From the NCBI RefSeq assembly GCF_000717595.1, contig NZ_JNZO01000014.1, positions 301,650 through 365,649 of the forward strand: 64,000 nucleotides of DNA. The letters run 5' to 3'. Positions 16,496 through 26,121 of the stretch are shown piece after piece. Each line of letters opens with the position of its first letter. Position 1 is the first letter of the stretch. The notes under the pieces were generated by a model. It was not told the origin of the DNA and ran no database searches. It saw only the letters and a list, made by a program, of their open reading frames with translations. A program made the translations under genes and the position numbers. This stretch comes from Streptomyces flavochromogenes (lineage in GTDB: Bacteria > Actinomycetota > Actinomycetes > Streptomycetales > Streptomycetaceae).

Positions 16496-18696
16496 GCCCC
16501 GGCACCTTCCACCAGCAGTTCGGCCGTCGGGCCGGCCCCATCGGCTGTCGCCGCGTACAGGTCCCGGTACACGCTGCCTCCGTCCATGAGTTCTGAATGT
16601 GTTCCTTGCTCGACGATCCGTCCCTGGTCGAACACGTAGATGAGGTCGGCGGTCTCGATCGTCGACAGTCGGTGCGCGATGACGATCTGGGTGGCGCCGA
16701 TTCCCTCGATCAGCCGGGTCACCCGGCGTTCGTTGACCGTGTCCAGGGAGGCGGTGGCCTCGTCCATGACGAGGATGGACGGCCGTTGCAGGAGGGTGCG
16801 CACGATCGCCAGCCGCTGCCGCTGCCCCCCGGAGAAGTTGGAGCCCATCTCGGCGACCAGGGTCTGCAGCCCCATCGGCAGGTCGTCGAGGAAGTCCAGG
16901 ATGCCGGCCTCGCGGCAGAACTCCCGGACGGTCTCCTCGGGGATGTCCTGGCCCAGGGTGAGGTTCTCCAGGATCGACCGGTTGTGCAGGTGGACCTCCT
17001 GCGGGATGTAGCCGATCACTCGGCGCAGGGAGTCCCGGTCGTACTCGGCGGCGTCCCGGTCGCCGAAACGGACCGAGCCGGAGGTGGGTTCGTGCAGGCC
17101 GCAGACGATCCGGGCCAGGGTGCTCTTGCCCGACCCGGAGGCGCCCACCAGGGCGACCCGGGCGCCGGCCGGGATGTTCATGGTGACGTCGCGGACGACC
17201 GCCTCGCTGTGCCGGGTGTAGCGGAAGGACACCTGGTCCAGTCGGACGGAAGCGGACGTCAGCTGCTTGCGCTCGCCGCCGGGGCCCTCGGGCTCGGTGC
17301 GGGTGATGTCGCTCAGGCGGGACATGTAGCGGCTGGTCTCGGTGAACTCCGCGTACGCCTGGAACACCGAGGTGGAGATGGCGAAGTAGGTGGCGGCGAC
17401 GGTCTGTACCGCGATCGCCCCGCCGATGCTGATGGTCCCCCGGCCGACGAAGTAGAGGCTGGCGAGCAGCAGGAGCAGCGGCCCGAACATCTGGACGGTG
17501 GCCGCCACACCGGTCACCTGGCCCTGCTGCAGCCGCATCCGCGCCTTCATCGCGTCGAGGGAGGCGGCGTAGGTTTCGCGCCAGGTGTCCAGGTACTGGT
17601 CGGCGTAGCCCCCCATCTTGATGGTCGGGATGGAGACGATGGCGTCCAGCTGCAGTGACTGGCTCCTGCCCAGGTGGGTGATCTCCATGTCGACCGCCTC
17701 CAGCACCCGCAGTCGGGTGGCGGCCAGATAGCCGGCGTTGGCCAGCACCAGGGCGAGCGCCATCAGCCCGAGCCGCCATTCCACGTACAGCAGGTAGCCG
17801 CTGACGCAGACCATGGTGCCGACGTCCAGCACGCCCTGGGCGACCCGGGAGGAGAGCATGTCGCGGACGGCGTTGACGCTGCCGAGCCGGAAGAGCAGCT
17901 CGCCGGGCTGACGGGTGGTGAAGAACCGGTACGGCAGCGACAGCAGCCGGGTGAAGGCGTGGTCCATCAGATGCCGCCCGAGCACCGACACCAGCGAGGA
18001 CAGCAGCAGGATCCTCAGAAGATGCAGCAGGTAGTAGCCGACGGCGGCGCCGGCCACCATGCCGATGACCCACAGATGGTCGCCGAGTTCCGTCCAGCCC
18101 GAGAACCGGTCCACGGACCATTCGGTGAGCAACGGGATCCCCAGCACCGCGGCGTAGGCGCCCATCGACAGCGCGCCGACACCGGCCATCCGGCGCCCCG
18201 CGCCGGCGGGCAGCAGGGGCATCGTCCGCCAGTCGGCGAAAGGCCGGCGACGCACCCGGCGGAACGCGGGCCCGGGCTCGGCGGTGAGGACCACGCCGCT
18301 GAAGTGCTGGGAGAGTTCGTCCGAGGTCATCCGGCGGCGCCCGACGGCCGGGTCCATGACGACGGCCTGTTCGCCGTCGAAGCTCTCCAGGACCACGAAG
18401 TGGTGGTCGTCCCAGAAGAGGATCACGGGCGCGTCGAACCGGGTGAGCGCGGCGACGCCCCGGGCGCTCAGCAGCCGGCTCCGCATGCCGCGGGACTCCA
18501 GGAACCGCGCGAGCTGCCGGGCGCTCAGGCCGTCCCGTCCCGCGTCCATGTCCTCGCGGACCTCTGAGAGGCCTTCGTCCCGCCCGTAGTAACGGAGCAG
18601 GGACACGCAGCAGCACAGACCGCACTCGGTCTGGGCGACCTGGGTGACGGCCGGCACGCGTCGCGCGGTCCGACGTGATTCCGGGCGAGCGCCCAT
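16492..18696 (-). CDS. lanT: C39-peptidase ABC transporter LanT (beta unit)
   Basis: 734-aa peptidase-containing ABC exporter. N-terminal C39 protease (about 1-145): catalytic Cys25 in QTECGLCC, His in DDHHFVVLE near 96, Asp in VVMDPAVGRR. Membrane domain about 165-440. Nucleotide-binding domain with Walker A GASGSGKST near 515, signature FSGGQRQR and Walker B ILVMDEATASLD. It should cut the leader after the Gly-Gly of LanA2 and export the mature peptide. ATG follows GGAGG at about 10 nt. Located 193 bp after lanA2 and overlapping lanM. It is a clear paralogue of the second LanT at 21003-23141. Confidence 0.95.
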   Translation of the reverse strand: MGARPESRRTARRVPAVTQVAQTECGLCCCVSLLRYYGRDEGLSEVREDMDAGRDGLSARQLARFLESRGMRSRLLSARGVAALTRFDAPVILFWDDHHFVVLESFDGEQAVVMDPAVGRRRMTSDELSQHFSGVVLTAEPGPAFRRVRRRPFADWRTMPLLPAGAGRRMAGVGALSMGAYAAVLGIPLLTEWSVDRFSGWTELGDHLWVIGMVAGAAVGYYLLHLLRILLLSSLVSVLGRHLMDHAFTRLLSLPYRFFTTRQPGELLFRLGSVNAVRDMLSSRVAQGVLDVGTMVCVSGYLLYVEWRLGLMALALVLANAGYLAATRLRVLEAVDMEITHLGRSQSLQLDAIVSIPTIKMGGYADQYLDTWRETYAASLDAMKARMRLQQGQVTGVAATVQMFGPLLLLLASLYFVGRGTISIGGAIAVQTVAATYFAISTSVFQAYAEFTETSRYMSRLSDITRTEPEGPGGERKQLTSASVRLDQVSFRYTRHSEAVVRDVTMNIPAGARVALVGASGSGKSTLARIVCGLHEPTSGSVRFGDRDAAEYDRDSLRRVIGYIPQEVHLHNRSILENLTLGQDIPEETVREFCREAGILDFLDDLPMGLQTLVAEMGSNFSGGQRQRLAIVRTLLQRPSILVMDEATASLDTVNERRVTRLIEGIGATQIVIAHRLSTIETADLIYVFDQGRIVEQGTHSELMDGGSVYRDLYAATADGAGPTAELLVEGAGA

Positions 18697-18889
18697 GGCT
18701 ACCGCACCTCCGGGTTGTGGGACGTCGGGCAGGGAGAGGGGCTTGCGTTGACGGGGCGTCGGACGGGGCGGGAGACCGGGAAGCCCGGCGCGGGCGTCGG
18801 ACCTCGGTCCGGCCCACCCCACCCCGTCCGTCGTGACCGGCGCGGCGGTCCGGTTCAGCGGGCCGCGCGTATCAGAGCCGTCAAGGGCT

Positions 18890-19063
18890 TCAGCACTGGC
18901 TGGTGCACTTGGTGGTCGGGCAGGCGGAGGCGGACACCAGGGTCGCCACGGCGGTGACGATGGCGCAGCTCCAGGTGGTACCGCCGTACACGTCCGCCTC
19001 GCCCATCTCGACGAGCTCGAACTCGTCGTAGCCGCCGAGGACGTCGGCCTGCATCTTCTCCAT
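18890..19063 (-). CDS. lanA2: Class II lantibiotic precursor, beta peptide (57 aa)
   Basis: 57-aa precursor. The 28-residue acidic leader (MEKMQADVLGGYDEF, then ELVEMGEADVYGG) ends in a canonical double-Gly cleavage site. The 29-residue core begins TTWSCAIV and ends CPTTKCTSQC, with four Cys and ten Ser/Thr available for dehydration and ring formation. The ending is, from memory, identical to haloduracin beta (CPTTKCTSQC) and close to lichenicidin beta, and the opening TTW-x-CA is shared too: the pore-forming partner of a two-component lantibiotic. Ser at core positions 16 and 18 would give Dha and possibly D-Ala. Start chosen by AAGGAG 7 nt upstream; longer in-frame starts lack similarity. 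A second GG (residues 10-11) is unlikely to be the cut site. Confidence 0.95.
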   Translation of the reverse strand: MEKMQADVLGGYDEFELVEMGEADVYGGTTWSCAIVTAVATLVSASACPTTKCTSQC

Positions 19064-19234
19064 GGTCTTCTCCTTCTCGTTTTTCTCCCGATACGCGCCC
19101 GGAAATCGTCCGGCGAAATACAGAACGCGTATCCTCCGCCTTCGGAGGACGACTCCCAGTCTGTCCGCATCCCATTCGTCGAACGCATAGACCTGACGCC
19201 CTCGTACGCACACGCTGAAATGCACCGTGAAATT
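19064..19234 (-). promoter_or_regulatory. Promoter and leader region of lanA2
   Basis: 170 bp between the terminator hairpin and lanA2, distinctly richer in A/T than its neighbours. It carries the strong lanA2 Shine-Dalgarno AAGGAG, and presumably a separate promoter, since the upstream transcript should end at the hairpin. No confident -35/-10 assignment. Confidence 0.5.
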
Positions 19235-19270
19235 CGACGGGCCCCCACACATTCGTGTGGGGGCCCGTCG
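19235..19270. terminator. Strong hairpin terminator between alpha and beta units
   Basis: Perfect 16-bp inverted repeat: left arm CGACGGGCCCCCACAC (19235-19250), loop ATTC, right arm 19255-19270. It lies 25 bp past the stop of the ABC permease in the direction of transcription, so the alpha-unit transcript should end here and the beta unit should have its own promoter. Confidence 0.88.
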
Positions 19271-19295
19271 ACGCGATGTGAGGTGCGGAGAGCCC

Positions 19296-20033
19296 TCAGA
19301 CGTCCCGCCGCACCGTCATCCAGTGTCCGAGTGCCACCGACCCCACCGTCCACGCGGCGAGCACGCCCAGCCCGGACCACGCTCCGAGCACCTCGTCGGC
19401 GCCCGGGCCGCGCAGCACCGTCCCCCCCGCCACATCCGGCAGGAACCGGGCCACCTCCCCGACCCCCGGTATGTTGCTCAGGATCGTGGAGACCATGAAG
19501 AACAGCGGAAGCAGAACGGACAGCGCCGCCGCGCCCGACCGCAGCAGCGTCGCCACTCCCATGGAGAACGCCACCAGCAGCGCCGTGTAGAGCACCGCCC
19601 CCGCCACATGCCCCGCCGTGGCGAGTCCCGTCGACACCCGGTGCTCCCCGATACCGCTCTGCACGATCAGGAAGGCCGGCACCACCCCCACCACCGCCAG
19701 CCCTCCGCTGACCAGGCTGACCAGACCCACCTTGGCGTAGTAGAACCGGACCCGGTCGGGGACCGCCAGCAGACTGCTCCTGATCGACCCCGACGCGTAC
19801 TCGCCCGTCACCGCGAGAATCCCCATGATCACCAGAACGATCATCCCGAGCGGTACGACCGAGAGGCCGAGCCCGACCGGGTCGAACCCCGGCGCCGTCA
19901 GCTGCCTTTCGCCGGGAACCGTCCCGTAGACGAAGGCAAGTCCGATCATCAGGACGAGATAGACCGCCTGGGACCATTTCGGAGACCGCAGCGTCGTCAA
20001 TTTGACCCATTCCGCGGCCACGGCGTGCTTCAT
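19296..20033 (-). CDS. ABC transporter permease, LanE/G-type immunity
   Basis: 245-aa ABC-2-type permease with about six membrane helices (VYLVLMIGLAFVYGTV; VVPLGMIVLVIMGILAVTG; the ending AAWTVGSVALGHWM). The central TGEYASGSIRSSLLAVPDR is the conserved cytoplasmic segment of the ABC-2 permeases found next to lantibiotic clusters. Its ATG shares one base with the ATPase stop (TGATG), so the two are coupled. With that ATPase it would form a LanFE-like exporter expelling the lantibiotic from the producer membrane. Only one permease gene is present, so it may work as a homodimer. It could be an unrelated exporter, but the position within the cluster favours immunity. Confidence 0.82.
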   Translation of the reverse strand: MKHAVAAEWVKLTTLRSPKWSQAVYLVLMIGLAFVYGTVPGERQLTAPGFDPVGLGLSVVPLGMIVLVIMGILAVTGEYASGSIRSSLLAVPDRVRFYYAKVGLVSLVSGGLAVVGVVPAFLIVQSGIGEHRVSTGLATAGHVAGAVLYTALLVAFSMGVATLLRSGAAALSVLLPLFFMVSTILSNIPGVGEVARFLPDVAGGTVLRGPGADEVLGAWSGLGVLAAWTVGSVALGHWMTVRRDV

Positions 20034-20947
20034 CAGAACCCTCCCGTCGAAGCCCGGTATTCGGCGTATTCCTGGGTCAGTTTCATAAACGCCTCCTCCA
20101 GGGAACCCGAAGAAGCGGTCAGCTCGAAGACGGCGATGTTCTCCGCGCTCGCGACAAGCCCGACCTTCTCCACGGACACCCCGCTCACCGCCAGCGTCGC
20201 GTCGTCCTCCCGCACGCAATCGATGCCCTGCTCCCGCAGTGCCCGCCGCATCCCCTCCGGATCGGACACCCGGGCCACCACGGTCCTGTCCGCGTGCGCG
20301 GCGACGAACGCGTCCACGGGTGTGTCCGCGAGCAGCCGGCCCCGGGCGACGACCACCAGATGGTCGGCGGTCACCGCCATCTCGTTCATCAGGTGGGAGG
20401 AGACCAGCACCGTCCGCCCCTCCGCGGCCAGCCCCCGCATCAGCTCCCGGATCCACCGCACACCCTCGGGGTCGAGCCCGTTGACCGGCTCGTCGAACAG
20501 CAGCACCTCGGGGTCGCCGAGCAACGCCGCCGCGACGCCGAGCCGCTGCCCCATGCCGAGGGAGAATCCGCGCACCCTCTGCCGGGCCACCGCAAGCAGG
20601 CCGACCCGGTCCAGGACCTCCTCGGCCCGGGTGGCGGGCAGGCCGTGGGAGGCGGCCAGCACCCTCAGGTGGTCCCTGGCACTGCGGCCCGGGTGCACGG
20701 TCCTGGTGTCGAGCAGCGCTCCCACCCGGGTCAGCGGGCGCGTCAGGCTCCGGTAGGGGACGCCGAACACGGTGGCCCGGCCCGCGGTGGGCTCGTCCAG
20801 GCCGAGAATCATGCGCAGGGTGGTGGACTTGCCGGCGCCGTTGGGGCCGAGGAATCCGGTGACCTTCCCCGGGGTCACGGAGAACGACAGACCGTCGACG
20901 GCGACCTTCGCGCCGTACCGTTTGGTGAGGTTCTCGACCTCGATCAT
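20033..20947 (-). CDS. ABC transporter ATP-binding protein, LanF-type immunity
   Basis: 304-aa ATPase. Walker A GPNGAGKST near residue 38, signature FSLGMGQRLGVAAALL near 130, Walker B EVLLFDEPVNGLDPEG near 150, H-loop VLVSSHLMNEM near 190, then a roughly 90-residue C-terminal extension as in BcrA/LanF-like drug-resistance ATPases. ATG 20947 is favoured over the preceding GTG (20950) because GAGAGG lies 7 nt ahead. It starts 55 bp after the alpha-unit LanT and is coupled to the permease. Predicted role: powering self-protection against the two-component lantibiotic. Confidence 0.87.
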   Translation of the reverse strand: MIEVENLTKRYGAKVAVDGLSFSVTPGKVTGFLGPNGAGKSTTLRMILGLDEPTAGRATVFGVPYRSLTRPLTRVGALLDTRTVHPGRSARDHLRVLAASHGLPATRAEEVLDRVGLLAVARQRVRGFSLGMGQRLGVAAALLGDPEVLLFDEPVNGLDPEGVRWIRELMRGLAAEGRTVLVSSHLMNEMAVTADHLVVVARGRLLADTPVDAFVAAHADRTVVARVSDPEGMRRALREQGIDCVREDDATLAVSGVSVEKVGLVASAENIAVFELTASSGSLEEAFMKLTQEYAEYRASTGGF

Positions 20948-21002
20948 CACAGCACCTCTCGTCCATGGACGGTCATGACCGGACGGCCATGCCCACCGGC
21001 CC

Positions 21003-23141
21003 TCATACGGCTCCCGCCACCGGCTCCGCGTACAGCCCCGCGTACACGCCGCCCAGGGTCAGCAACTCCTCGTGCGTCCCTCGCTCCACGATCCGGCCGC
21101 GGTCCAGGACGTGGATCAGGTCCGCGTCCTGGATCGTCGCCAGCCGGTGCGCGATGACGATCTGCGTGGCACCGGTCTCCGCGATGATCCGGGAGACCCG
21201 CCGCTCGTTGGCGGTGTCCAGGGAGGCGGTCGCCTCGTCCAGGACGATGACCCGCGGCCGCTGCAGCAGTGTCCGCACGATGGCCAGCCGCTGCCGCTGC
21301 CCGCCGGAGAAGTTCGAGCCCATCTCGGACACCAGGGTCCGCAGCCCCATCGGCAGCTCCTCGACGAAGTCGAGGATCCCCACGGCCGCGCAGTACTCCC
21401 TGACCGTGGCCTCGTCGATGTCCTGGCCCAGGGTCAGGTTCTCGAGGATGGTCCGGTTGTGCAGGTGCACCTCCTGCGGGACGTACCCGATCTGCCCGCG
21501 CAGGAAGTCGGTCCGGTAGGCGCTCATGGGGCGGCCGCAGAACTCCACCGCCCCTCCGGTCGGCTGGTGGAGCCCGCAGACGACGCGCCCGACGGTGGAC
21601 TTGCCCGAACCCGACGCGCCGACGAACGCCACCTTCGCGCCGGCCGGGATCTCCAGCGACACGCCCTCCAGCACCGGTCTGCTGTGCCGGGTGTAGCGGA
21701 ACGACACCTCCCTCAGCCGTATCGAGGTGTCGGGGAGTTCCGTGAGGGACCCGCCCTCCGGCTCGCTCTCGTGCTCCGTGATGTCGCTCAGCCGGCTCAC
21801 GTAGCGGGAGGTCTCGGTGATCTCCGTCAGCATCTGGAAGACGGACGTGCTCAGGGCGAAGAAGGTGCCCGCCACGGCCTGCACCGCGATGGCCGAGCCG
21901 ATGGTCACCGTCCCCCGCGACACGAAGTGCAGGCCGGCCAGCAGCAGGGCCAGCGGGCCGAACATCTGCGTGGTGGCGGCGATTCCGGAGATCCAGCCCT
22001 GCTGGATCCGCATCCGGGTGCGCATCGCATCCAGCGAGGCGCTGTAGGTCGCCTCCCATTCGTCGGCGAACCGGCCGGCGTAGCCGCCCATCTTGATGGT
22101 GGGGACGGACACGATGGCATCGAGCTGCGTGGACTGGGAACGGGAGAGCAGCGCGAGCTCGGTGTCCGTCACCTCTTTCACCCGGTGCCGGCTCAGCCAC
22201 AGGAAGCCGCCGTTCAGCAGGAACAGCGCGAGCGCCAGCAGGCCGATGCGCCACTCGGTGACGAACAGGTAGACGCCGATGCAGGCAAGGGTCCCCACGT
22301 CCAGGACGCCCTGGGCGATCCGGGAGGAGAGCAGGTCCCGGACGCTGTTGACGGTGTTCAGGCGGAACAGCAGCTCGCCGGGCTGCCGGGTGGCGAAGAA
22401 CTTGAAGGGCAGGGAGAGCAGTCTCCTGAAGACATGGCTCATCAGGTGATGGCCCGTCACGGCGATCAGGCCGGCCAGCGCGGCGGTGCGCAGCATCCAC
22501 AGCAGCAGGTAGCCGATCGCGGCGGCCGCCACCGCCCCCGCGATCAGCCCCGTCTGGGACAGGTCACTCCAGGCGTCGTCCCGGTCGACGGCCCATTTGG
22601 TCAGCGCCGGTATGCCCAGCACCGCCGCGTAGGAGCCCAGCGACAGCAGGGCGACCAGCGCGATCCGGCGCCCTGCCCGGGCCGGGACCAGCGGCAGCGA
22701 CCTCCAGTGCCGGAAGGCGGGGAGGGACTGCCGGGTGAAGTCCGGGCCGGGGGAGGCCGCGATCACCACCTGGGAGAAGCCGGCCTCCAGCTCCTCGCGG
22801 GTGAGGCGCTTGCGGCCCACGGCCGGGTCCATCACCCAGGCCGTCGTGCCGTCGAAGCGCTCCAGGACCAGGAAGTGGTAGTCCTCCCAGAAGAGGATCA
22901 CCGGCTCGGTGAAACCCCGCAGGGCCTCCACGCTCCGGGCCCGGAACGCCTTGACCTCCATGCCCCTCGATCGCAGGAACTCCGCGAGCTGCTTGGCGCC
23001 GAGACCGTCCCGGCCGGCTTCGAGGTCCTCCCGCACGGTCCGGAAGTCCTCGGTGCGCCCGTGATACTCCATCACCGCGACGCAGCAGCAGAGCCCGCAC
23101 TCCGTCTGGGTGACCTGGGTGACGGAGGGAACCCGGCCCAT
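21003..23141 (-). CDS. lanT: C39-peptidase ABC transporter LanT (alpha unit)
   Basis: 712-aa peptidase-containing ABC exporter. C39 protease at the N-terminus with Cys15 in QTECGLCC, His in EDYHFLVLE and Asp in VMDPAVGRK; membrane domain about 155-430; NBD with Walker A GASGSGKST near 505, signature FSGGQRQR and Walker B VIVLDEATASLD. Much of the chain matches the beta-unit LanT word for word (RQPGELLFRL, VPQEVHLHNR, ENLTLGQDI), marking a duplication. The ATG shares one base with the lanM stop (TGATG). Expected to process and export LanA1 at its Gly-Ala site. Having a second dedicated LanT is unusual. Confidence 0.95.
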   Translation of the reverse strand: MGRVPSVTQVTQTECGLCCCVAVMEYHGRTEDFRTVREDLEAGRDGLGAKQLAEFLRSRGMEVKAFRARSVEALRGFTEPVILFWEDYHFLVLERFDGTTAWVMDPAVGRKRLTREELEAGFSQVVIAASPGPDFTRQSLPAFRHWRSLPLVPARAGRRIALVALLSLGSYAAVLGIPALTKWAVDRDDAWSDLSQTGLIAGAVAAAAIGYLLLWMLRTAALAGLIAVTGHHLMSHVFRRLLSLPFKFFATRQPGELLFRLNTVNSVRDLLSSRIAQGVLDVGTLACIGVYLFVTEWRIGLLALALFLLNGGFLWLSRHRVKEVTDTELALLSRSQSTQLDAIVSVPTIKMGGYAGRFADEWEATYSASLDAMRTRMRIQQGWISGIAATTQMFGPLALLLAGLHFVSRGTVTIGSAIAVQAVAGTFFALSTSVFQMLTEITETSRYVSRLSDITEHESEPEGGSLTELPDTSIRLREVSFRYTRHSRPVLEGVSLEIPAGAKVAFVGASGSGKSTVGRVVCGLHQPTGGAVEFCGRPMSAYRTDFLRGQIGYVPQEVHLHNRTILENLTLGQDIDEATVREYCAAVGILDFVEELPMGLRTLVSEMGSNFSGGQRQRLAIVRTLLQRPRVIVLDEATASLDTANERRVSRIIAETGATQIVIAHRLATIQDADLIHVLDRGRIVERGTHEELLTLGGVYAGLYAEPVAGAV

Positions 23142-26077
23142 CAGAGGGCTCCGTGCCAGATCGGCGACACCCGGGGGCGCGCGTCGTCGAGGCGGCCGAG
23201 CAGGTGCAGCAGCACGCCCGAGGAGCCCACCATGGCGCTGTCGGTGTGCGCGTAGCGGGAGCCTGTGTCGGCGAGTTTCTCCGCGACCACGTCGGGACCC
23301 AGCCTGCGCGCCTCGACGGCGGCGGCCCGCTCCAGCAGCTCCTGGTCGTCGCCGGCGATCCGGCGGACCACGTCGATGTTTCCGAGGTCGCCGTGGCACC
23401 AGGTGAGGTTGCGTCCGAAGCCCTGCCGGAAGGTGTTGTCGAGAGCCCCCTCCAGGCGCTCGGCGGCCCGTTCGTCCGCTGTCCGGGCGGTCACGGCGGA
23501 CAGTGCCATGGCGATGCCGGCGGCGCCGTGGCACCAGCCGGTCGAGAACCGGCCCGGGAAGGCGGAGTTGGTGGACCAGTTCCGCTCCTGCGGCACGTGG
23601 AAGAACTCCAGGCGGTCCATCAGGACGCCGATGGCGGCGTCGACGCCTCCGGTGTGGCCGGGCAGCGTGGCGAGGGCGTGCAGGACGCCCGCGACGCCGT
23701 GCGCGAAGCCCGACTGCTCCCACCAGGAGCCCGACGGCTCCTCCACATGGCGCAGCAGCCGGCCGGTGAGCCCGTCGAGGGCCTTGAGGCTGTGGTCGCC
23801 GCCGATCGAGGCGATCATCGTGGCGATCCCGGAGATCCCGGAGATCACCTCCGGGGTGTTCTCGGGGCCGAGCTGTTCCACGACCAGCGGCACGGCGTCC
23901 TGTGCCGCCTTGACCCAGCCCGGCTCCCGCAGGATTCGCCCGGCCTCGCACAGGGCGAACAGCAGGCCGGTGGTACCGGTGTAGGCGCCGGCGCCGCTCT
24001 GCCGGATGCTGCGCAGCTCGTAGACGCCGTCGGTGAGGATGCCGGCGCTGCGCTCGAAGACCTGGCGTGCCACCCGCTCGTAGCGTTCGTCTCCGAAGTG
24101 GGCCGCGGCCGCGGCAAGGGCCAGCGCGGGGCCGGTGCGTCCGGTGTACAGGTCGTACCCCAGCACGCCGGAGGGCCAGGGCCGGGCGGCCTGCGCGGAG
24201 GCGAGCGGGCCGATCCAGGTGGCGGGAAGATGACCGTACTGGTCGGGGAGGCTGCCTGCGGTCAGGGCGTCGGCCAGCGACCGGGCGAGCCGCTCCAGGC
24301 CGGTGCGCTCCCCGGTGGCGGCTCGGCCGTTCCAGGCGGCCCCGCCGGAGAGGTGGTTGTCGGGGAAGCGGGAGCAGAAGGCCGAGTGGAGCAGCCGTAG
24401 CTGCCGCCTCACCGCCTGCTCGTCGAGCGCCCCGGCCTTGGCGAGCGCCCGGGAGAGCGGGGTGCGCTCGAGCCGGACCCCGGTGTCCTCGCCGTCGCAG
24501 TCGTGGACGGTGGTGCCGGTGGCGGGCACGGTGAAGTAGGGGACGTCGCGTTCGGCCATCTGCCGCAGCTCCGAGCCGACCAGCCTGCGGTCGGAGAACC
24601 GGGAGGGGATGGCGATCCTGTGGAGCAGGGCCTGGGCGAGCGCCGGGTCGGCCATCGCGGCGGCGGAGGCTGCCATCCGCAGGATCTGTGCGTACTGCGA
24701 CGTCGGGTTGTGGATGTAGCGCAGGCGCATGGCCGGGGCGAGCCGCTCCAGCAGGGTGGTCCACCAGGAGGGCCGGCGCATCACCGCCTCGCAGACCTGC
24801 CGGAACCCGTCGGCCATCTGTCCGGCGAGCCCGTGGATCTCCTGTTCGGTGCTCTCCCGGACCACGGTGGAGCGCTGCCCGGACGGGCGCGCCTGGAGGT
24901 GTACCCGGATCCGGTCGGTGAAGGGGTGCTCGAAGACCATGGTCTTGAAGGGGGAGACGCCCTGGTTGTCGCCGCCGAGGAATCCGAGGTCGACGTAGCC
25001 GGAGTCCTCGCTCTTGCCGGCCAGGACCAACGGGAGGATCCCGATGCCGTAGACGCTGCGGCCGATCTCGTCGTACGCGTTGCCCTCGGCCTCCGGGGTG
25101 GGGCCGGTGTGCACCCGGGAGGGGTGCAGCAGCGTCTCGAGATCGATGGCCACCGGGCCCAGGCGGGTGGGCAGGATGTTCTCGAAGTGCATGTCGCGCG
25201 CGTCCAGCAGGTAGAACACGGCGGCCAGTTGTCCGCAGGCCCGCATGAACGGGACGCTGAATCCGCCGATGTCCTCCTGTTCGACGTACTCGACGTACCC
25301 GTACCCGTCGCGCACCAGGGTGCGGGCGGCCGGCAGTGCGCAGTCGGCCTCCGCGTTGACGCGCTCGACGACCGTCTCGAAGGCCGCCTCGCAGGAGACG
25401 TCCCGCGGCTTGTAGACCAGGCGGGCCCCGGAGGCGAACGTCAGGATGCTCACCGCCCTGCCATGGGCGTGCGCGTCGCCGTCGGCCCCGCCGATGGACA
25501 GCAGCGGGTCGCCGGGGGCGATGCCGGAGAACCGGAAGACCTCGTCCCGGTCGGCGTGGAGGCGCCGGACCAGTTCGCGCGCGGCCTCGCGGGTGTTGCG
25601 CACCAGATGGCCGGCCGCGGAGCGGAGCACCGGGAACGGTTCCAGGGCGTCGCTCCACGCCCGGGTGACGAAGTCCTGGTAGCGCTCATGCGGGGTCGCT
25701 CCCCGCAGCAGCCCGTCGGTGGAGGCCTTGTTGACCGCGGCGACCAGGGTGCGGGTCGCCACGTCGCGGAGCCGGGCCTCGGCCCGGCCGAGTACCTGGA
25801 GCGCGAAGGCGTCCAGGTCGGCGACGGCCTCCGTGAGGTCCTCGGGGAGGAGCCTGCCGGCCGCCGGCAGCGCCAGGCGTCGGATCACGCGCTGGAACGG
25901 ATACTCCTCCGGCTCCTGCGACCAGGCGAGCGCGGCCGGCGAGGGGGCCTCTGGAGCGACGTCGGACAGCGCCGAGAGCTTGACGTGGACGGCGGGCGCG
26001 AAAACGCCGAGGGGCTCGATGGTTTCGCGGATTTCGACGCTGTCGAGTTCTGGGTAGAGATTCGCGGGCGAGATCAA
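23141..26077 (-). CDS. lanM: Class II lanthipeptide synthetase LanM (alpha unit)
   Basis: 978-aa LanM. Dehydratase domain with HADRDEVFRF near 190, RLVYKPRDV near 220, DMHFENILPT near 294 and VAIDLETLLHPS near 308; C-terminal LanC-like cyclase with Zn motifs GWCHGAAG near 847 and TWCHGDLG near 893. It installs dehydro residues and (methyl)lanthionine rings, presumably in LanA1, 100 bp upstream. It starts with TTG at 26077 (GGGAG 8 nt ahead); no better ATG/GTG exists nearby. It is only distantly similar to the other LanM of the cluster, so the two halves did not arise by simple recent duplication of everything. Confidence 0.95.
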   Translation of the reverse strand: MISPANLYPELDSVEIRETIEPLGVFAPAVHVKLSALSDVAPEAPSPAALAWSQEPEEYPFQRVIRRLALPAAGRLLPEDLTEAVADLDAFALQVLGRAEARLRDVATRTLVAAVNKASTDGLLRGATPHERYQDFVTRAWSDALEPFPVLRSAAGHLVRNTREAARELVRRLHADRDEVFRFSGIAPGDPLLSIGGADGDAHAHGRAVSILTFASGARLVYKPRDVSCEAAFETVVERVNAEADCALPAARTLVRDGYGYVEYVEQEDIGGFSVPFMRACGQLAAVFYLLDARDMHFENILPTRLGPVAIDLETLLHPSRVHTGPTPEAEGNAYDEIGRSVYGIGILPLVLAGKSEDSGYVDLGFLGGDNQGVSPFKTMVFEHPFTDRIRVHLQARPSGQRSTVVRESTEQEIHGLAGQMADGFRQVCEAVMRRPSWWTTLLERLAPAMRLRYIHNPTSQYAQILRMAASAAAMADPALAQALLHRIAIPSRFSDRRLVGSELRQMAERDVPYFTVPATGTTVHDCDGEDTGVRLERTPLSRALAKAGALDEQAVRRQLRLLHSAFCSRFPDNHLSGGAAWNGRAATGERTGLERLARSLADALTAGSLPDQYGHLPATWIGPLASAQAARPWPSGVLGYDLYTGRTGPALALAAAAAHFGDERYERVARQVFERSAGILTDGVYELRSIRQSGAGAYTGTTGLLFALCEAGRILREPGWVKAAQDAVPLVVEQLGPENTPEVISGISGIATMIASIGGDHSLKALDGLTGRLLRHVEEPSGSWWEQSGFAHGVAGVLHALATLPGHTGGVDAAIGVLMDRLEFFHVPQERNWSTNSAFPGRFSTGWCHGAAGIAMALSAVTARTADERAAERLEGALDNTFRQGFGRNLTWCHGDLGNIDVVRRIAGDDQELLERAAAVEARRLGPDVVAEKLADTGSRYAHTDSAMVGSSGVLLHLLGRLDDARPRVSPIWHGAL

Positions 26078-26121
26078 TGCTCCGGCTCCCTGCGCGGAAG
26101 ATGATAGATTTCCACGTTGCG

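Noticed and set aside
16496..18817. Upstream extension of the beta-unit LanM frame to 1713 codons
   Set aside because: The extra part lies out of frame within lanT and reads as Arg/Pro/Gly-rich shadow translation; the LanM homology starts at the ATG overlapping the lanT stop.
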